This document shows positions 32,342-44,570 of a stretch of 64,000 bases of DNA, piece by piece (position 1 is the first letter of the stretch; every line of letters starts with the position of its first letter). A program made the position numbers and the translations under genes. Source of the DNA: Camillea tinctor (Eukaryota > Ascomycota > Sordariomycetes > Xylariales > Xylariaceae); assembly GCA_022578605.1 (NCBI GenBank), contig MU394143.1:62001-126000 (forward strand), in the 5' to 3' direction. Below the pieces are notes generated by a model that ran no database searches, was not told the origin of the DNA, and saw only the letters and a program-made list of their open reading frames with translations.

Positions 32342-35300
32342 GTCTGTATTGTCGTAATTTCTTAAGAAAGTAGTGTCGACCAACGAACACACAGTACCTC
32401 ATCAGACGAGAAGTGAACGGAAGAAATTAAAGCTCGACATTATATATACCTGTATTTACTATCGCCATATCGTTCTCGAAACGGAGGGACACTCCCGCTC
32501 GACGCGGGCCTGGACTGATTTCACGATATTAAGCGGGTAGCCTAAAATAGAGTGCTAATATGATGTATGGTATCGATGATATCTTTAAGGGTATTCTCGT
32601 AATGCTATCTTGACAATACCACGAGATATAATGACAAGACAAAAACAATCATGAATTTATCTTCAACCAGCCAAAATAGGTGGGAGCGAGCTTCGAGTCC
32701 AGATCTAGTATCTCATTATCTTACTGACACCACCCCCTAAGAGTGATAATACATAAATTCAGAACAAACGATCACGTAGTCTTAGTTTCTCAATATATTC
32801 TAATGATTCTAGAGATATAATTCATCAGAAAATTCCCTATGATATCTGTCTGCCCTTAATTGTATCCAAGCACTCTAAAGTGATAGAAGTTCGAGTAAAG
32901 CCGCCATTACCTAAAGATCCACACCCCTTAATAGGGGATATATCTCGCAATTTCTCGACGTCCTTACAGCTTTAATTCTTAAAAAATCTTAACTACTGTT
33001 AAAAGGCATGTAGAATTTAATTTCTATCAATGTTAACAACTAAGCTTTTGACTTGTGGGATTTAAATTGGGAACGGTGTATGGAATCCCAATACAGGATA
33101 TGGTATCACTTCAACAACGACATTAAAAATCCACCAGTAACACACTACACGCTTAGACCTACCATAAGCCATAATGATTTCTCTCACCTTCCCCCGCAGA
33201 ATGATCCGTAGGGAACTCGACCGAGATAACCCCTTAGATCATCCCGAAAACTTTAGAGCTTCGTCTTGCTAGTCAGATACAACACCCATCGTGATGCATG
33301 TAAAATAAGGTTGGATGTTTTATGGAGGAATATTACTATATCTATTTGAGGTGACTGTTGCATTTTGCTAGGGGACATAGTAGGTAGCCTAGATTTGTAT
33401 CACCTTAGATCCCATGATCTTCTACACAAACTACCCCTATCTATGATTCACATCAACGACTCCAAATGCAGTTTGTGCTGGGGTTCAAATTTGTAAACTT
33501 GGCCTCGTGTCACGTAATACCATCCTATGCTAGTATGACTCCCATCTCGAGTTGGGTTGTTCCTTGGAACTCTTATCATTCATTCATTAATTGATTAATC
33601 GATCCTCCAAGACTCTGGGTGTAGTCAAACCACAAATCATACATGATTAAGTTCGGTGCATATTCTAACTGCCATACTTGATCCCGCCTACGGTCGTATT
33701 GTATGTTATCAGAGCCTTTGCTTGTTGAAATGTGTGCATCGAACTAGTGCTTTTATGCAAAGCAGCTCGATGGATCGTGGCATTTTGATACGCTACGAGT
33801 GATTGATGATTATGATATACAACTCTGCAGTTCCGTGATTATGCTTATGCAATGTTACGAAGACACTAATAGGGAGGTAAGGTAGTCACATTACTCCTGT
33901 GCAACAGGGCGTGGCCGTAACTTCATAACAGAAATTCATGCCTTATATACCCAGGTTGGTTAATCTCCTTTCCCCTCCATCTAGCAGTATCTAGGTATGT
34001 ATCAAGTGGTAACAATTGATGTTTTGCGCGTAGCTTAGCCTGAGATACCAAGTACTCTATGCCTTAGAAAGTAGCTTACTGATCATAAGCCCCCTTTTAC
34101 CTTATAGAGCAAAGGGGTGGCAAATATATATATATAATGTAGTTGAATTTATTCGGAATAATATGCTAATCTATTATATACGTTAGAATCCTCCCAGAAC
34201 GCGTGACATGATGGATATTTATACCCATTTTAGTATGATAAGGGATGCAACAAGCCATTAATGTTAATGTAAACAGAGGTAAAGTCTTCCCCCTATTGGC
34301 CAGCAATAAAGCTTCTGATGGGTATGCTTCTCACCATGTACTCGTAAGTGCCATAGCATTATCATCTTCTCCCTCTATGCTATTCTTCGGGACTGACATA
34401 ACGATGGAACGTATATCTAAGAGGAAAGACATTTTATTGATCATACCCCCCCCCCCCTCTGATAGAGAAACGTGATCATCATAAGTTGTTTAGGGGATAA
34501 TTCATCAACTAAATTTACAAGAATAAAGATGGATTGAAGTTTTACTATTAAATTGAAGTAAATAAAAAACAACAACATCTAAATAAATGCTCTTGATTTA
34601 GTTTGTACAAATTTTCGTCAGGAGTTCTCAAAATGTATCCAACCATGATTTCGCAGTATATTGGAGCAAGAATGAATTTTCAACGCCCCGATTCAGGAGT
34701 ATGGTCTCTAGACTAGGTGCTAGACCTCTGTAGGTTCATTTCAACGTAACGGTACTAAGTGGTTATCGCTCGCCATTGATGGAAATGCATGCTACCTAAT
34801 AGTTCCTCCATGAGCTCTACATGGGATGTAGAAGGGCCGTAACCCCTATCTTCTATTCAACAGGGAACATAAAGGATGCCATGTGAAGGATTACGCAGGC
34901 TTGCAAGAGCAGAGAGGGGTAGACAAGTTGAAATACGATCATACGGGCGCTATGGGTCAGAGAATATGTGGTTAGGTGTTGTGTTAGTCTAGGGTTTCTA
35001 CAAATATGGGTAGCTCTGGAAATTATTCCTGTACTCCCAGGCTGAGCCAAACTTCCACCAGTTTCCTATTCATCATTTACTCATCATTAGAGCACATGAC
35101 TTCTTATTTCCCCATAAACTTGATGTATCGATAGCATTCAACTCTAGAACACTGTTCATTGGTGTGATTTACTCTCCCCCGACCTTTCGGCGAACCCACG
35201 ATATTTGTAACGTCGGTGATCATGTGTAGTAACATTGAACTAGCGGCGAACATCCCCCCTTTCTTACTCTGGTCCTCATTCACGAGATCTATATTCTTAT

Positions 35301-38300
35301 CGGTCCACCATGTGATCATTTAAGAAACCAATCGGTATCTTCGGATTTCTACTCCAATGTGGTTCCAGCTGAGCAGGCATAGCAGGCTGCTATCTCCCCG
35401 GAAATCTGGCCATATATCGACTCTTTAACCAACCATCTCCGCTATCCAAGAAAGTCACCTAGCCATCGCCAAGGCCAAAGAAGCTTCTACTCCTAGGTAT
35501 GGGGACCAATGCAGGCTAAGTGGATTGTATAGGCCGTCATCGGGCAATGCGCGCGTATGTGATCTCTGTACACAGATACAAATACGCGTTTGTAACACAC
35601 AGCTACACATATATAGACCTACATAAACGAACAAAACATACCCAAGCTTTGTTAAACCACTGACTGTTTCATCCGGCAACGAGCCGAATAAGTTTATCTC
35701 TTTCTCTTTCCATAAATCTGCCCTACGGCTCTACTTATGGGGAGGTGTAGAGAAGTAACCAAAGGTTACGTTGTAAGAACCTGTTCGTTATTTTTTTGAG
35801 AATGATGAACGTTTCTCTTGATATTCCTTATGCATATTCTTCGTGAAATGTGCTGGTAACATGCAGATAGAGCACTACCCTGATTGAGGTATTATGGTAA
35901 GTTATTTTGATACACAATTGACATTATATCTTGGTATCCAAGTGTCTCACGATATACGGTTAAATAACCAAGCCTATTCTCTTTGTATAATGACATGTAA
36001 CACAGTGCTAACTACGTATTATTTTTTATTGAGGTTATATAGGTTACCTACCTACTTAGGTATGCAACTAATATCATCAATGTAAGCGGTCCACATAATG
36101 ACAGCGGGAAAACAGCAAGGCAGAAAATACAGTAAGAAATAAATTGTTGAAAGCAAGAAACTATTACTTGTCTGCTTTGTCCCGGGTTAAGCCTTGACTA
36201 AAAGAGAGAATAAAGACACATAAAAAAGAGCTATTCAGGATCGAACAAATAAAATCGTGCTCAGCGTCCGTATTCGGAAGGTGGATAATTTGATGAACCA
36301 ACTCATCATCCCTACATGTAGTAGGTAGATACTCCGTCTAGTGCTGATGTAGCCGGGTAATTCCATATTCTTCCAACATCGATCAATACCCAAGAAACCA
36401 TTCTGCGTTTCTCACCGTTTCCTCCTCCTCCTCTTTCCTCCTAGTAACACGTCGATCTGCCTGCCTGCCGACATATCTCATCGGAGCTTTTCCTCGGCGA
36501 TTCAAAGCTAGTTAACCAGCTACCTACCTAGGGTAGCTATCTATGTAGCTACCACTCACCAGCAGCAGCTGAGAGCTAGACATACAACGCAACGAGCCGT
36601 TTAAAAAACCAAAAAAGCTACCCTACCCTGCGTCTCCCCAAAGCTAAAAAAAAGCCACGATGGAACTACGAAATTCGGAAAGCAAGATATGAAGATGATA
36701 TGTTTTCGGTTTTTTTTTTTCGTTTTACAGTTCACCAGTTCTGCAATGCGTGTGCGTACGGTTGCTCTGCGTCCACACATGCATGATTTACTTACTTACA
36801 TACGCAGCATCATGCACAGAATAGCGTCTCATCCGGGACTTTTCTTTTGTTTTTGTTTTCGTTGTATTCTTGTTTACCTAGTTTCTCCCCCCCCCTCCTA
36901 CTCCTACTACTCCTACCCCCTTTACTACATACCCAATGATATGATGGAGTATACCAATATTTGACCCAGCCCCAACTTCGATATCGAGAAGGAAAATGGC
37001 CAAGACAGAGAAAACGCGGAGATGGTTGGTCGAGAGTTGACCGAGGGTAAGAAGAGGCAAAGGAAAAAAAAAGATCTGATCTGGGGAAATTTGGAATCCT
37101 CGGATACCGGATCCGGGCTCGACTAGGCGAGCTAGTTACCTTCTCGTCTTCTCTTCATCTTTTCATTGGAGTGTGCTCTTTTGTGTCTAGTAAACCGGAT
37201 TTCCCCCCTTGCCCCTTAGCTGGCTTTCTGACGATAGTTAGTTTTGGGTAGAGAAACCGGTCACGGCAGTGTCGTTGTGTATGTCGACTTGCATCCATAC
37301 GCGTCATGTGTACTGCTTACATAGGCATGACTATTGGTGGGTAGATAGCTTGGGGATACGCGTGAATGTAGTAGATAGATAAGATGGCCAAGCAAAAGCA
37401 CGGAGCCTTGGGAAGCACGTTCCGTATTTGTTGCGTAAAACAAGATCAAGCTATAGGGGGCCAAATCGCAGGATATCATGATTTGTGCTCTATGAGGAAA
37501 GGGGGGGGGGGGGGGGGTGTGACAATTCTTGCCCGATTAGTTGTATAGATCTAGAGTCACAAGCATACAGATACAGCTCACCACCCTCCCTTTCATACCC
37601 GAACAAGGTTACTATAAGGGAAAGACCTCTTGAAACTGACTAGAGGTCCTGTTGTGAGCTCCTAGAATACTATTGAAACATGACAAAATCAAGTAGATCA
37701 TACATTGTCCTACTACATAGCATGAATCATAAATATCACTGGGTGGTTCATACATGATAGTAAGTACACATCGTATGTTTGAAGGAGTCAGGGGTTGCAT
37801 ACTAGATCTAGTAAGATGAATGAGGGACAGAGTAGGTATTTACTGTTGGGTTGAGAACAGCCTTGAGAAAGTCCCATTTCGAAGCCTCGGGGGGCTTGAA
37901 ACCTTTTGATACCCACTTTACAGTGTGCCTCGGCCGTGTAGTTAGTTTTATAGCCCTGTAGTAGATAATGTCCCCCTATAGTTTGAGTTGGTTTATTGGC
38001 ATTCCATACTGAAAACCACCGGCATGGGAGCATCAGTTACCTAAATTCACAAAGATCAATACAGTTGCAGAGAACATCCTGCTATCTATTTCTTTTTTTC
38101 TTCTTTTAATATAATCAGTAATTTTAAGTTTTCCAAAACATCTACTTACCTGGGGAAAATACTTCTAAAACAGAGCATAAACAAAGGGTAAAAAGGGGGA
38201 GGGAAACAAGAGGGGAAACAAAAACTAAAATTCATCAGCGGTAACAGAAATCCCCATAAAGGGAAACAAAGGACGTAACAAACAAGATCAGATAGAGCCC

Positions 38301-38389
38301 CCCACCACTACATAAGTAATACTTACATTTTTTTCCTTTTTTTTCTTTTTTCTTTTTGCGTTTCTGTACTTACCTTTCTGTGTACTCAT
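32342..38389. other. Gene-poor AT-rich stretch of about 6 kb
   Basis: No open frame above about 90 codons and none with coding-like composition. It contains homopolymers (C run at 34447-34457; G run at 37501-37517), TAGGTA/ACCTA words (36040-36060, 36520-36550) and pyrimidine-rich stretches at 36418-36445. No intact transposon, tRNA or structured RNA gene was recognised. The distal ~300 bp is the 3' side of the chromodomain gene. Confidence 0.55.
32440..32450 (-). promoter_or_regulatory. TATA-like element upstream of the HEXXH protein gene
   Basis: GGTATATATAA on the minus strand, about 100 bp before the chosen ATG, fits a core promoter and supports the downstream ATG as the start. Confidence 0.4.
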
Positions 38390-39979
38390 TTACTGGCTTT
38401 TCCCCGTACCCTTGCCACCCCATCTCCCCCGGGATGACCCTTTCTTGCCCCCGCGCTCGCGGTCGAATTGCTGCCAGTACTGGCGAATGACCTGCGGGGC
38501 GATGTTGGCTCGAGGTTGCCAGGTCTCCTTCTGGCGGGCGGGCCAGTTGCCTGCCCATCGTACTCGGTAGTGCTTTACGCCGGCACGAGGTCCACGTCTG
38601 GGCTTGTGGTCGACTAGACACTCGACAGGGTACTCTTTGTCTTCATCATCTGAATCATCATCTGAATCATCACTGCTATCTTCGTCATTGCCTTCATCCA
38701 TACCATCATCATTATCTGTAGAAGAACAAACAGAAAAGGAAGACGAAAGGGGAGAAGAGGGAGTAGGAGAGGGGCTGACCTCTATAGAAGGGAGGGCGAC
38801 GTCGGGATGGGCTGCTGCAATATCCCCTAACACAGGAGGCATATCCATGGTCATATCGACATCCATCTGCTCGCCCATGCTGTAAGTCTGCATGCCCTGA
38901 TTGAAACTAGAGTCCCATTGATTTGGGGGTGCCATGTCCCCCAGCCCGAAACTAAAATCGAAGTTAGGGTCAACCTCGAAATTATCCTCGCCGGCAAACA
39001 TGTCAGGCATACCACTCCATCTTGCTCCCATTCCCTCGTCCTTGTCCTCACCCTCAAAAAGCGCCGGGTCCAACATCTCTCGCGGGAACCTCTCCCACGC
39101 ACCTCCCTGCTGCCATTGCGGCACTGCCCCTGTCCCGCTGGGGAAGAAACACCACGGCACCACCGAGGGATCATCCCTGGGGAATGGGAGCATGGCGTCG
39201 AATTCATTCCATCGCTTCTCGCCGTGCGGCCATGCTACTGGGGCGACATCGTCGCGGGCCCAGCTCGCGGCACGCAGCCGGAGAGCATCGTAGTCAGCGA
39301 ACGCGTTGAGGGTGGGATAGCGGGCACGGCCGGGGCGAGCGGGCCACATGTTCTGGGACGCATCCCAACGCATAGCAAACTGGGCGAGGACGCCGACGGC
39401 GACGCGTGAGACACGGTCGAAATAAGCAAGTTGGCGGGCGAGTGCCTGCTTCTCGTGCATGGGGGCGTGGTGCATGTTGGGGTCTTGGAGGCGTCGCACG
39501 ACCTGGCCGTGGTACCGGTTCGCGAGGGCGAACTCCACGCCAGACTTGAAGAAGTGTGCCGCGAAAGGGAGCAAGGTCGTGTTGTGGTGGGGATGGGGCG
39601 GGCTGAGGAAGTACTTGCTTAGAAACGAGCGGTCCTCGCGGCCCTCGGCCGTCTCGCAGAAGTGATGGTACTTGGTCCAGCTTTGGCAGGACTCCGGGTC
39701 GTCGTCTTCGATGTCTAGCTTGTTGGTCAAGCGACAAACGTTCAAAATTTCAAGGTGGCAACACGGAGCGTGCCAGAGACAGACCTCGTGCGGCGCCAGG
39801 ATATCCGGGTGGGGACGCCCGGGGTGGGTATGGGGAATAGGGCATTGGCACGGCGAGAGCTTTACATACGGATCCTGAAAGGGGGAGTACACAGTGTATC
39901 CCGTCGCGGGATTAATCACGCTGAGGAAGCGCGTGTCATGTTGTCGGGAGGTGTTATGGATGTAAAGCTTGATGCACAT
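38390..39979 (-). CDS. Chromodomain protein with Cys/His-rich N-terminus
   Basis: The ATG at 39979-39977 (MCIKLYIHNTSRQHDTRFL) gives 529 residues. The frame is open 38 codons further upstream, but that part contains a GTAAGT donor and a CTTCAG acceptor and is better read as a 5' leader with an intron. Residues ~40-130 hold many Cys/His (LSPCQCPIPH, CLWHAPCCHLEILNVC) and could bind zinc. Residues ~165-260 are helical. The middle is Asp/Met/Pro-rich, ending in an acidic Ser/Asp tract (~430-448). Residues 449-508 match a chromodomain: EYPVECLVDH, YRVRWAGNW, ETWQP, then a C-terminal helix (IAPQVIRQYWQQF), with aromatic positions that could form a methyl-lysine cage. A basic Gly-rich tail follows. 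Chromodomains usually read methylated histones, so a chromatin role is likely; this is not an HP1 or transposon integrase. Confidence 0.8.
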   Translation of the reverse strand: MCIKLYIHNTSRQHDTRFLSVINPATGYTVYSPFQDPYVKLSPCQCPIPHTHPGRPHPDILAPHEVCLWHAPCCHLEILNVCRLTNKLDIEDDDPESCQSWTKYHHFCETAEGREDRSFLSKYFLSPPHPHHNTTLLPFAAHFFKSGVEFALANRYHGQVVRRLQDPNMHHAPMHEKQALARQLAYFDRVSRVAVGVLAQFAMRWDASQNMWPARPGRARYPTLNAFADYDALRLRAASWARDDVAPVAWPHGEKRWNEFDAMLPFPRDDPSVVPWCFFPSGTGAVPQWQQGGAWERFPREMLDPALFEGEDKDEGMGARWSGMPDMFAGEDNFEVDPNFDFSFGLGDMAPPNQWDSSFNQGMQTYSMGEQMDVDMTMDMPPVLGDIAAAHPDVALPSIEVSPSPTPSSPLSSSFSVCSSTDNDDGMDEGNDEDSSDDSDDDSDDEDKEYPVECLVDHKPRRGPRAGVKHYRVRWAGNWPARQKETWQPRANIAPQVIRQYWQQFDRERGGKKGSSRGRWGGKGTGKSQ

Positions 39980-41299
39980 GATGGCGAATCTGCCCCTGAA
40001 GCCGCCGGAGAAGGGATGAAAGGCACAGGGCGAGGAAGTTTGATAATTAAAACTTACCTTGAGTTGCTGGGTTGATCTATATAGATGGATCAATAGGTTT
40101 CTTGCCGAAGCTCTTCGAATTGATCTATTGTGAATGTCAAATGCCTACCAGTCGGTATGAGTTTGGAAGGTATTGCAGGTGTGAGATGTGTTTCCTGAGT
40201 GAGCAGATCCCACGACTTATCCACCCAATATATACTGAGCAAAGAGTAAAACAATCACCAAACAATGGCATTGAACCAAGTTCGACTTGGTATTGTTCTT
40301 CAACAATCAAAATCATAAGAAGCAAAGCTGCTTTGTTTATCCAATTGCTCATAACAAAGCGGCTGTCACCAAACTCCAAACTCATTTATCACCTATTCGT
40401 ATGCCCAGCCATTGAATCACACATACACACAAGCACATGTTCGTCACAACAATGGTATCCATAAACAATGCCAGTAATGGCACAATCCGACCATGTTGAA
40501 CTCTCCGTTTAATCTATGACTGTACCTTTGTTCCCTCCTCCCCCTGGTCTCTTTGCAATGCGGCTCATAACATCATCGTTCCAAGCGCATCTCTGTCCCG
40601 CTGGCTGGCCCACTCATGGCGCCTGCTCAGATCGGATCGGTCACTTATGCGAAGCAGATGACGGGATGCACACAAGACATATTAAAGCTGGGATGTTGTA
40701 TTCCGAGTTGCTTACGCCATAGTACCACGGGTTCTAGGGGTTTGTTGAGGACCTTTTGGGGCTTATTCCATTGCTGGTCATTGGGGCTGGGCAAGCGATC
40801 ACTTGACTGAATCCATACCTCTCGTCTTCTCTCAGACCACACATTTAACACCGGTAGTTTTTCTGGCATCGCGTCCAAAATATTGCGCAGGTATAGCGAA
40901 TTGAGCAAGTTAGCAGGGGGGAGGGGGGGAGGCGGAGGCGGCTCACTCCAGATGCTTACTGTGATAGAAAGGTTGCACTGTCTAGGTAGGTCGCTTGCCC
41001 GGGATGCAGATGTGGCTCCCAACACCCGACGAATACCGAATCGACAAGGCGGGTACATCCCCTATCAATGTAGGTGGGAGGTAGTTAGCCGTAGGCGATC
41101 GGTGGGGACGAAACCCGGCTTGGTATACCGGGCCACCGAGAGCTTCCAGTCGTCTCTTCCTCATCGTCTGTTGGGGGATCTGCGTTGAGGTACATGATAG
41201 CTGCATAATTGGCTCTCGATACCACAGGATCCTTAAGAAGGGATAGTAGACTAGCTCCTTTTCCTCATTGCTCCCTTTTTCTTTTCCTGTTGTTTTTTC

Positions 41300-41335
<36 letters not shown>

Positions 41336-41832
41336 GGTCCCGCAATGGTTACCGGTTGTGTCCCGGCCGATGCGGCTAGCGGACACAGCCAGCTTGGAGA
41401 TTTCAATGGCTGATGGTAGGCTCCCCCTTTTTGGAGGTAGATAACGGAATCAATAATGCAATGATGCTTCTTCTTCTTCTGCCCAATACATATGCTCTAC
41501 CCAAAAAAAAAAAAAAAACGCCAGCCTTTCAAGTCTCCGTTCAGCCAGTGAACACATGCTATAAGTTTGGAGAAAGTAAAAGATCCGAGCTATTGGCTCC
41601 GAGTCGCGCGTGGGACGGTATGATAGGATGACGAGGGTAATGTGATATATGATATGAACGTCGATGTTAGTGTTGGTGACAATAGTGATGAATGCCGGTT
41701 CTGTCGTCGCCGTCCCTTTTTGTCCTTTCCGGCTGACTCGTAAATGCAAAGCCTCAAATATGTAGTTGGTGGTATCAATGCCCGCTGCCAGAAAACGCCG
41801 ATCCCAAATCATGTAGTCCTACTGTCGCCTGT
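39980..41832. other. Intergenic, chromodomain gene promoter and spacer
   Basis: Includes the probable 5' leader intron of the chromodomain gene (about 39990-40060), T/A homopolymers at 41290-41335 and an A run near 41503. Open stretches such as 40072-40464 and 40883-41188 do not look coding. No gene recognised. Confidence 0.55.
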
Positions 41833-43486
41833 CTAACCCACCATGCTGTCATCCCCTACACCCTTGTCCTTCCGCTCGTCCTGCAACAGGCGAATCAATT
41901 TGTTAACTGTGCCGCCATCGCGGAGCTTTTCTACCTGCCTAACAGCCTCGTCCTCCTCCATACCTTCAGCAATGAATTCCTTGATCTTGTCCCATATAAC
42001 CTTCCGTCTCGAATACCAAGTGCGCCCCCGCGGTTCGGGTCGCCATCGCGATCCCCACTGCGCGTCCAATGCTTCGACGGCTGGCTGGCCATCCATGCCC
42101 TCCCGGTACTCTCGCCATACCTCCTCTACCGTGTTTACCGTCCGGTAGTCATAGGGGGGCGGTCCCGACGAGCTCGCCTGCGCTGCTGGCGCAGAAGGTC
42201 TGCCAACAACGGGGTGGCCGGGAGAAGCTGCGTGTGCTCTTCCAGGCCGGCCAGATTGTGCAGGAGTTGCGCGCGGAAGCGGTACGGCGGTTTGCGGCGC
42301 GAGTGGCAAAGGAGGAATAGCGGATCGTATTGATTGATCGCGCGACGTAAGAGCCTAAAATTGGGGGGGTTGCAGGAAAAAAGGCAAGGAAAACAATAGG
42401 TTAGTGACTGAAGGTGCGCAATGTTCCTCTGGCGATTGCGTGATCGAAAGAAATGTTGACAGTGGGTGAAGATGATAAACATACCGCAGCGGCAGATTGG
42501 TAGGATGCTACTAAACTAGCCCGAAGCTCGGTCAGCTGCTGGTTGATATTGTCGTACTGACCAGCAATGTGGGCAACATAATTTTGGTGTTGAGCCTGTA
42601 TCTGCAGGATGGTGGCTATCAATTGCTCGGGGGTCCTGCCCAGCAGTTGTTCTTCGGTAATGACGGTGGGCGCAGGTATAGACATGGGCATGGGCACAAA
42701 AGGTTGAGATGGGGGAAATGGTGGATGTGGTCGTAGCTGCGGTTGTATATATGGTTGTATATGTGGTTGTATATGCGGTTGTATATGCGGTTGTATCTGT
42801 GGCTGTATTTGTGGGTGTGGACGCGAATGTGGATGTGGATGTGGTTGTATCTGGGGTTGAGATGCTGAAGCCAAAATCGAAGTCGAAGCTGAAGCTGAAG
42901 CTGGACTGGAAGTAGAAGTAGAAGCAGCAGAAGCAGAAGCAGAAGCAGGGCTTGGATTCGGGATTGAGCCTGAACCTGAACCTGAAGCTAGGGCTGGGGG
43001 GTGATGTAGGGGATTCGAAATAGCCTTAGGATTATTGGCAGAGGTAGCCTGTCTTTTAGATGGAGTCGCGTGCGTACCGGCAGTGCGCTGCAAGTCGGAT
43101 GCAGCTGGTCGTTTCAAAGGGTTTCCCCCTGTAACTGGAGCTTGAGCCTGAGCTTGAGCTTTAGCCTGAGCCTGAGCCTGAGCCTGAGGAGCTGCAGGAC
43201 CAGGAGCTGAGACAGATGAGGATGGAATGGTGGAGGTATTGGCGTTGGTGGTGGTGGTGGCAGTGATAGTGGCGGTGGTCGCAGTGCTAGTGGTGTTTGG
43301 CGGGAGAGCAGCAGCTATTGTAGAGGTGGGAGCAGGAGTGGGAGTGGCAGTAGCAGCAGTAGTTGTAGTTGTTGTTGTAGCAGTAGCAGCAGCAGCGGTC
43401 GTAGTATTTGATGGGGGCGAAATGTTAGATGTAGATGCAGACGTACTTGCAGACGTAGTAGTGCCGCTCGACGGCGTAGGAACCAT
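41833..43486 (-). CDS. GCR1_C-domain DNA-binding protein with low-complexity N-terminus
   Basis: Exon 1 is 43486-42485 (334 codons) and exon 2 is 42354-41833, joined by a 130 bp phase-0 intron (42355-42484; GTATGT...TTTTAG with a CTAAC branch site). The product has 507 residues. Residues ~1-285 are extreme low complexity: Thr/Ala/Ser runs, an AQAQAQ tract, SASAS tracts and repeated IQPH units, with a short basic motif (NPLKRPAAS, TPSKRQATS). Residues ~285-334 are a Gln-rich helix (EQLIATILQIQAQHQN), probably for oligomerisation. Residues ~408-485 match the GCR1_C DNA-binding domain known from yeast Gcr1-type activators: TVEEVWREYREG, SRWRPEPRGRTWYSRRKVIWDKI. Some GCR1_C genes in fungi come from Crypton elements, but no tyrosine recombinase is seen here, so a host transcription factor is more likely. 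Confidence 0.75.
42741..42812 (-). repeat. 12-bp tandem repeat encoding IQPH-type units
   Basis: Six head-to-tail copies of a GGTTGTATATGY-like unit (plus strand) lie inside exon 1 of the GCR1_C gene and encode a run of Ile-Gln-Pro-His/Tyr units. The unit length is a multiple of three, so copy changes keep frame. Confidence 0.9.
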
Positions 43487-44550
43487 GGCGGGTGTAGGAA
43501 TGGGTGATGGTGGTGTGTGTAATGCTTAGGTCACAAGCAGTGTGGCAACACCTGGCTTTGCACACTGACTGGAAGAAACTAGGGGACTTAGTAGGGGGGG
43601 GGGGAAGGAAAGGGAAGGGAGGGTGAGAAGGGAGGGGGGGTTTACCTAGGACCTGGGGGGCAGAAAGGACCTAGAGAGAGCTGAAGTTGGGCTGACAAAA
43701 TAACTGTAATCCTTTGTATTATTTAAATTGTTGGAGGGAGGGGAATGGGGGGGTAAATAGCGGGATGACAGCGGGATACCGGGAAATGCGAGGGGGTTAG
43801 GGAAGGGGGGTGTGTTGTTGGAAAAACTGAAAATAAAAATAAAAGGGAGGAAGTAGAGAAAAAAATAAAAATAAAAAGAGTGAAGAAAGTGGGTTGGTGG
43901 GAAAATAATAAAAAAGAAAAATTCAAATAATCATGTATAACCGGTAGGTAAAATTGGGTAAGATTGACAAGATAAATAAATAAACAGAAGAATAAAAAGA
44001 GGAAATAAGAAAAAAAAAAAACTTTAAAAAAAAAAAGAAAAAGAAGAAGATAAAATAAATATCAAATCGCAAATGATTAAAAAATAATTTCCCAAGGCAG
44101 ATACCGAGCGTTAGGTATCAGCAAGTAGCGTAGGTAGAAACAAGACGGTAATAGGTATAGTTGGTCAGGTTAGGTCAGGTTAGGTTAGGTTTGGTTTGGT
44201 TTTAGATGGTAGGTAATGTCATGTAATGTAATGTAATGTAAGATAATGTATCAGGTTATGTTATTTTATGTACACTAGGTTATGTATAACCTAGGTACGG
44301 GTTAGGTCAGGTAAGGTTAGGTACCGCCTAGTAGCAGGTAGTAGGTATGTGCGTAAAACCAGATGAACATGGGGGTAAAGGAAAAAAAAAGGGTTAAAAA
44401 AAAAAAGCCCAGTTCAAAAGCTAAAATATAATATAATCAACAAATGATAAATAAATAACAGCAGAATGGGAATTCAAAAAAAAAAAAGATAAAAGAATAA
44501 CAGTAAATTCTATAACGAACAATGAATGAAGAAATGATAAGTAACAATCT

Positions 44551-44570
44551 GATCAGATCAGATCAGATCA
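44551..44570. repeat. (GATCA)4 microsatellite
   Basis: Four perfect GATCA units. Confidence 0.95.

Noticed and set aside
32680..32710. TTCGAGTCC resembling a tRNA B box
   Set aside because: No A box or foldable acceptor and anticodon stems at the right distance upstream.
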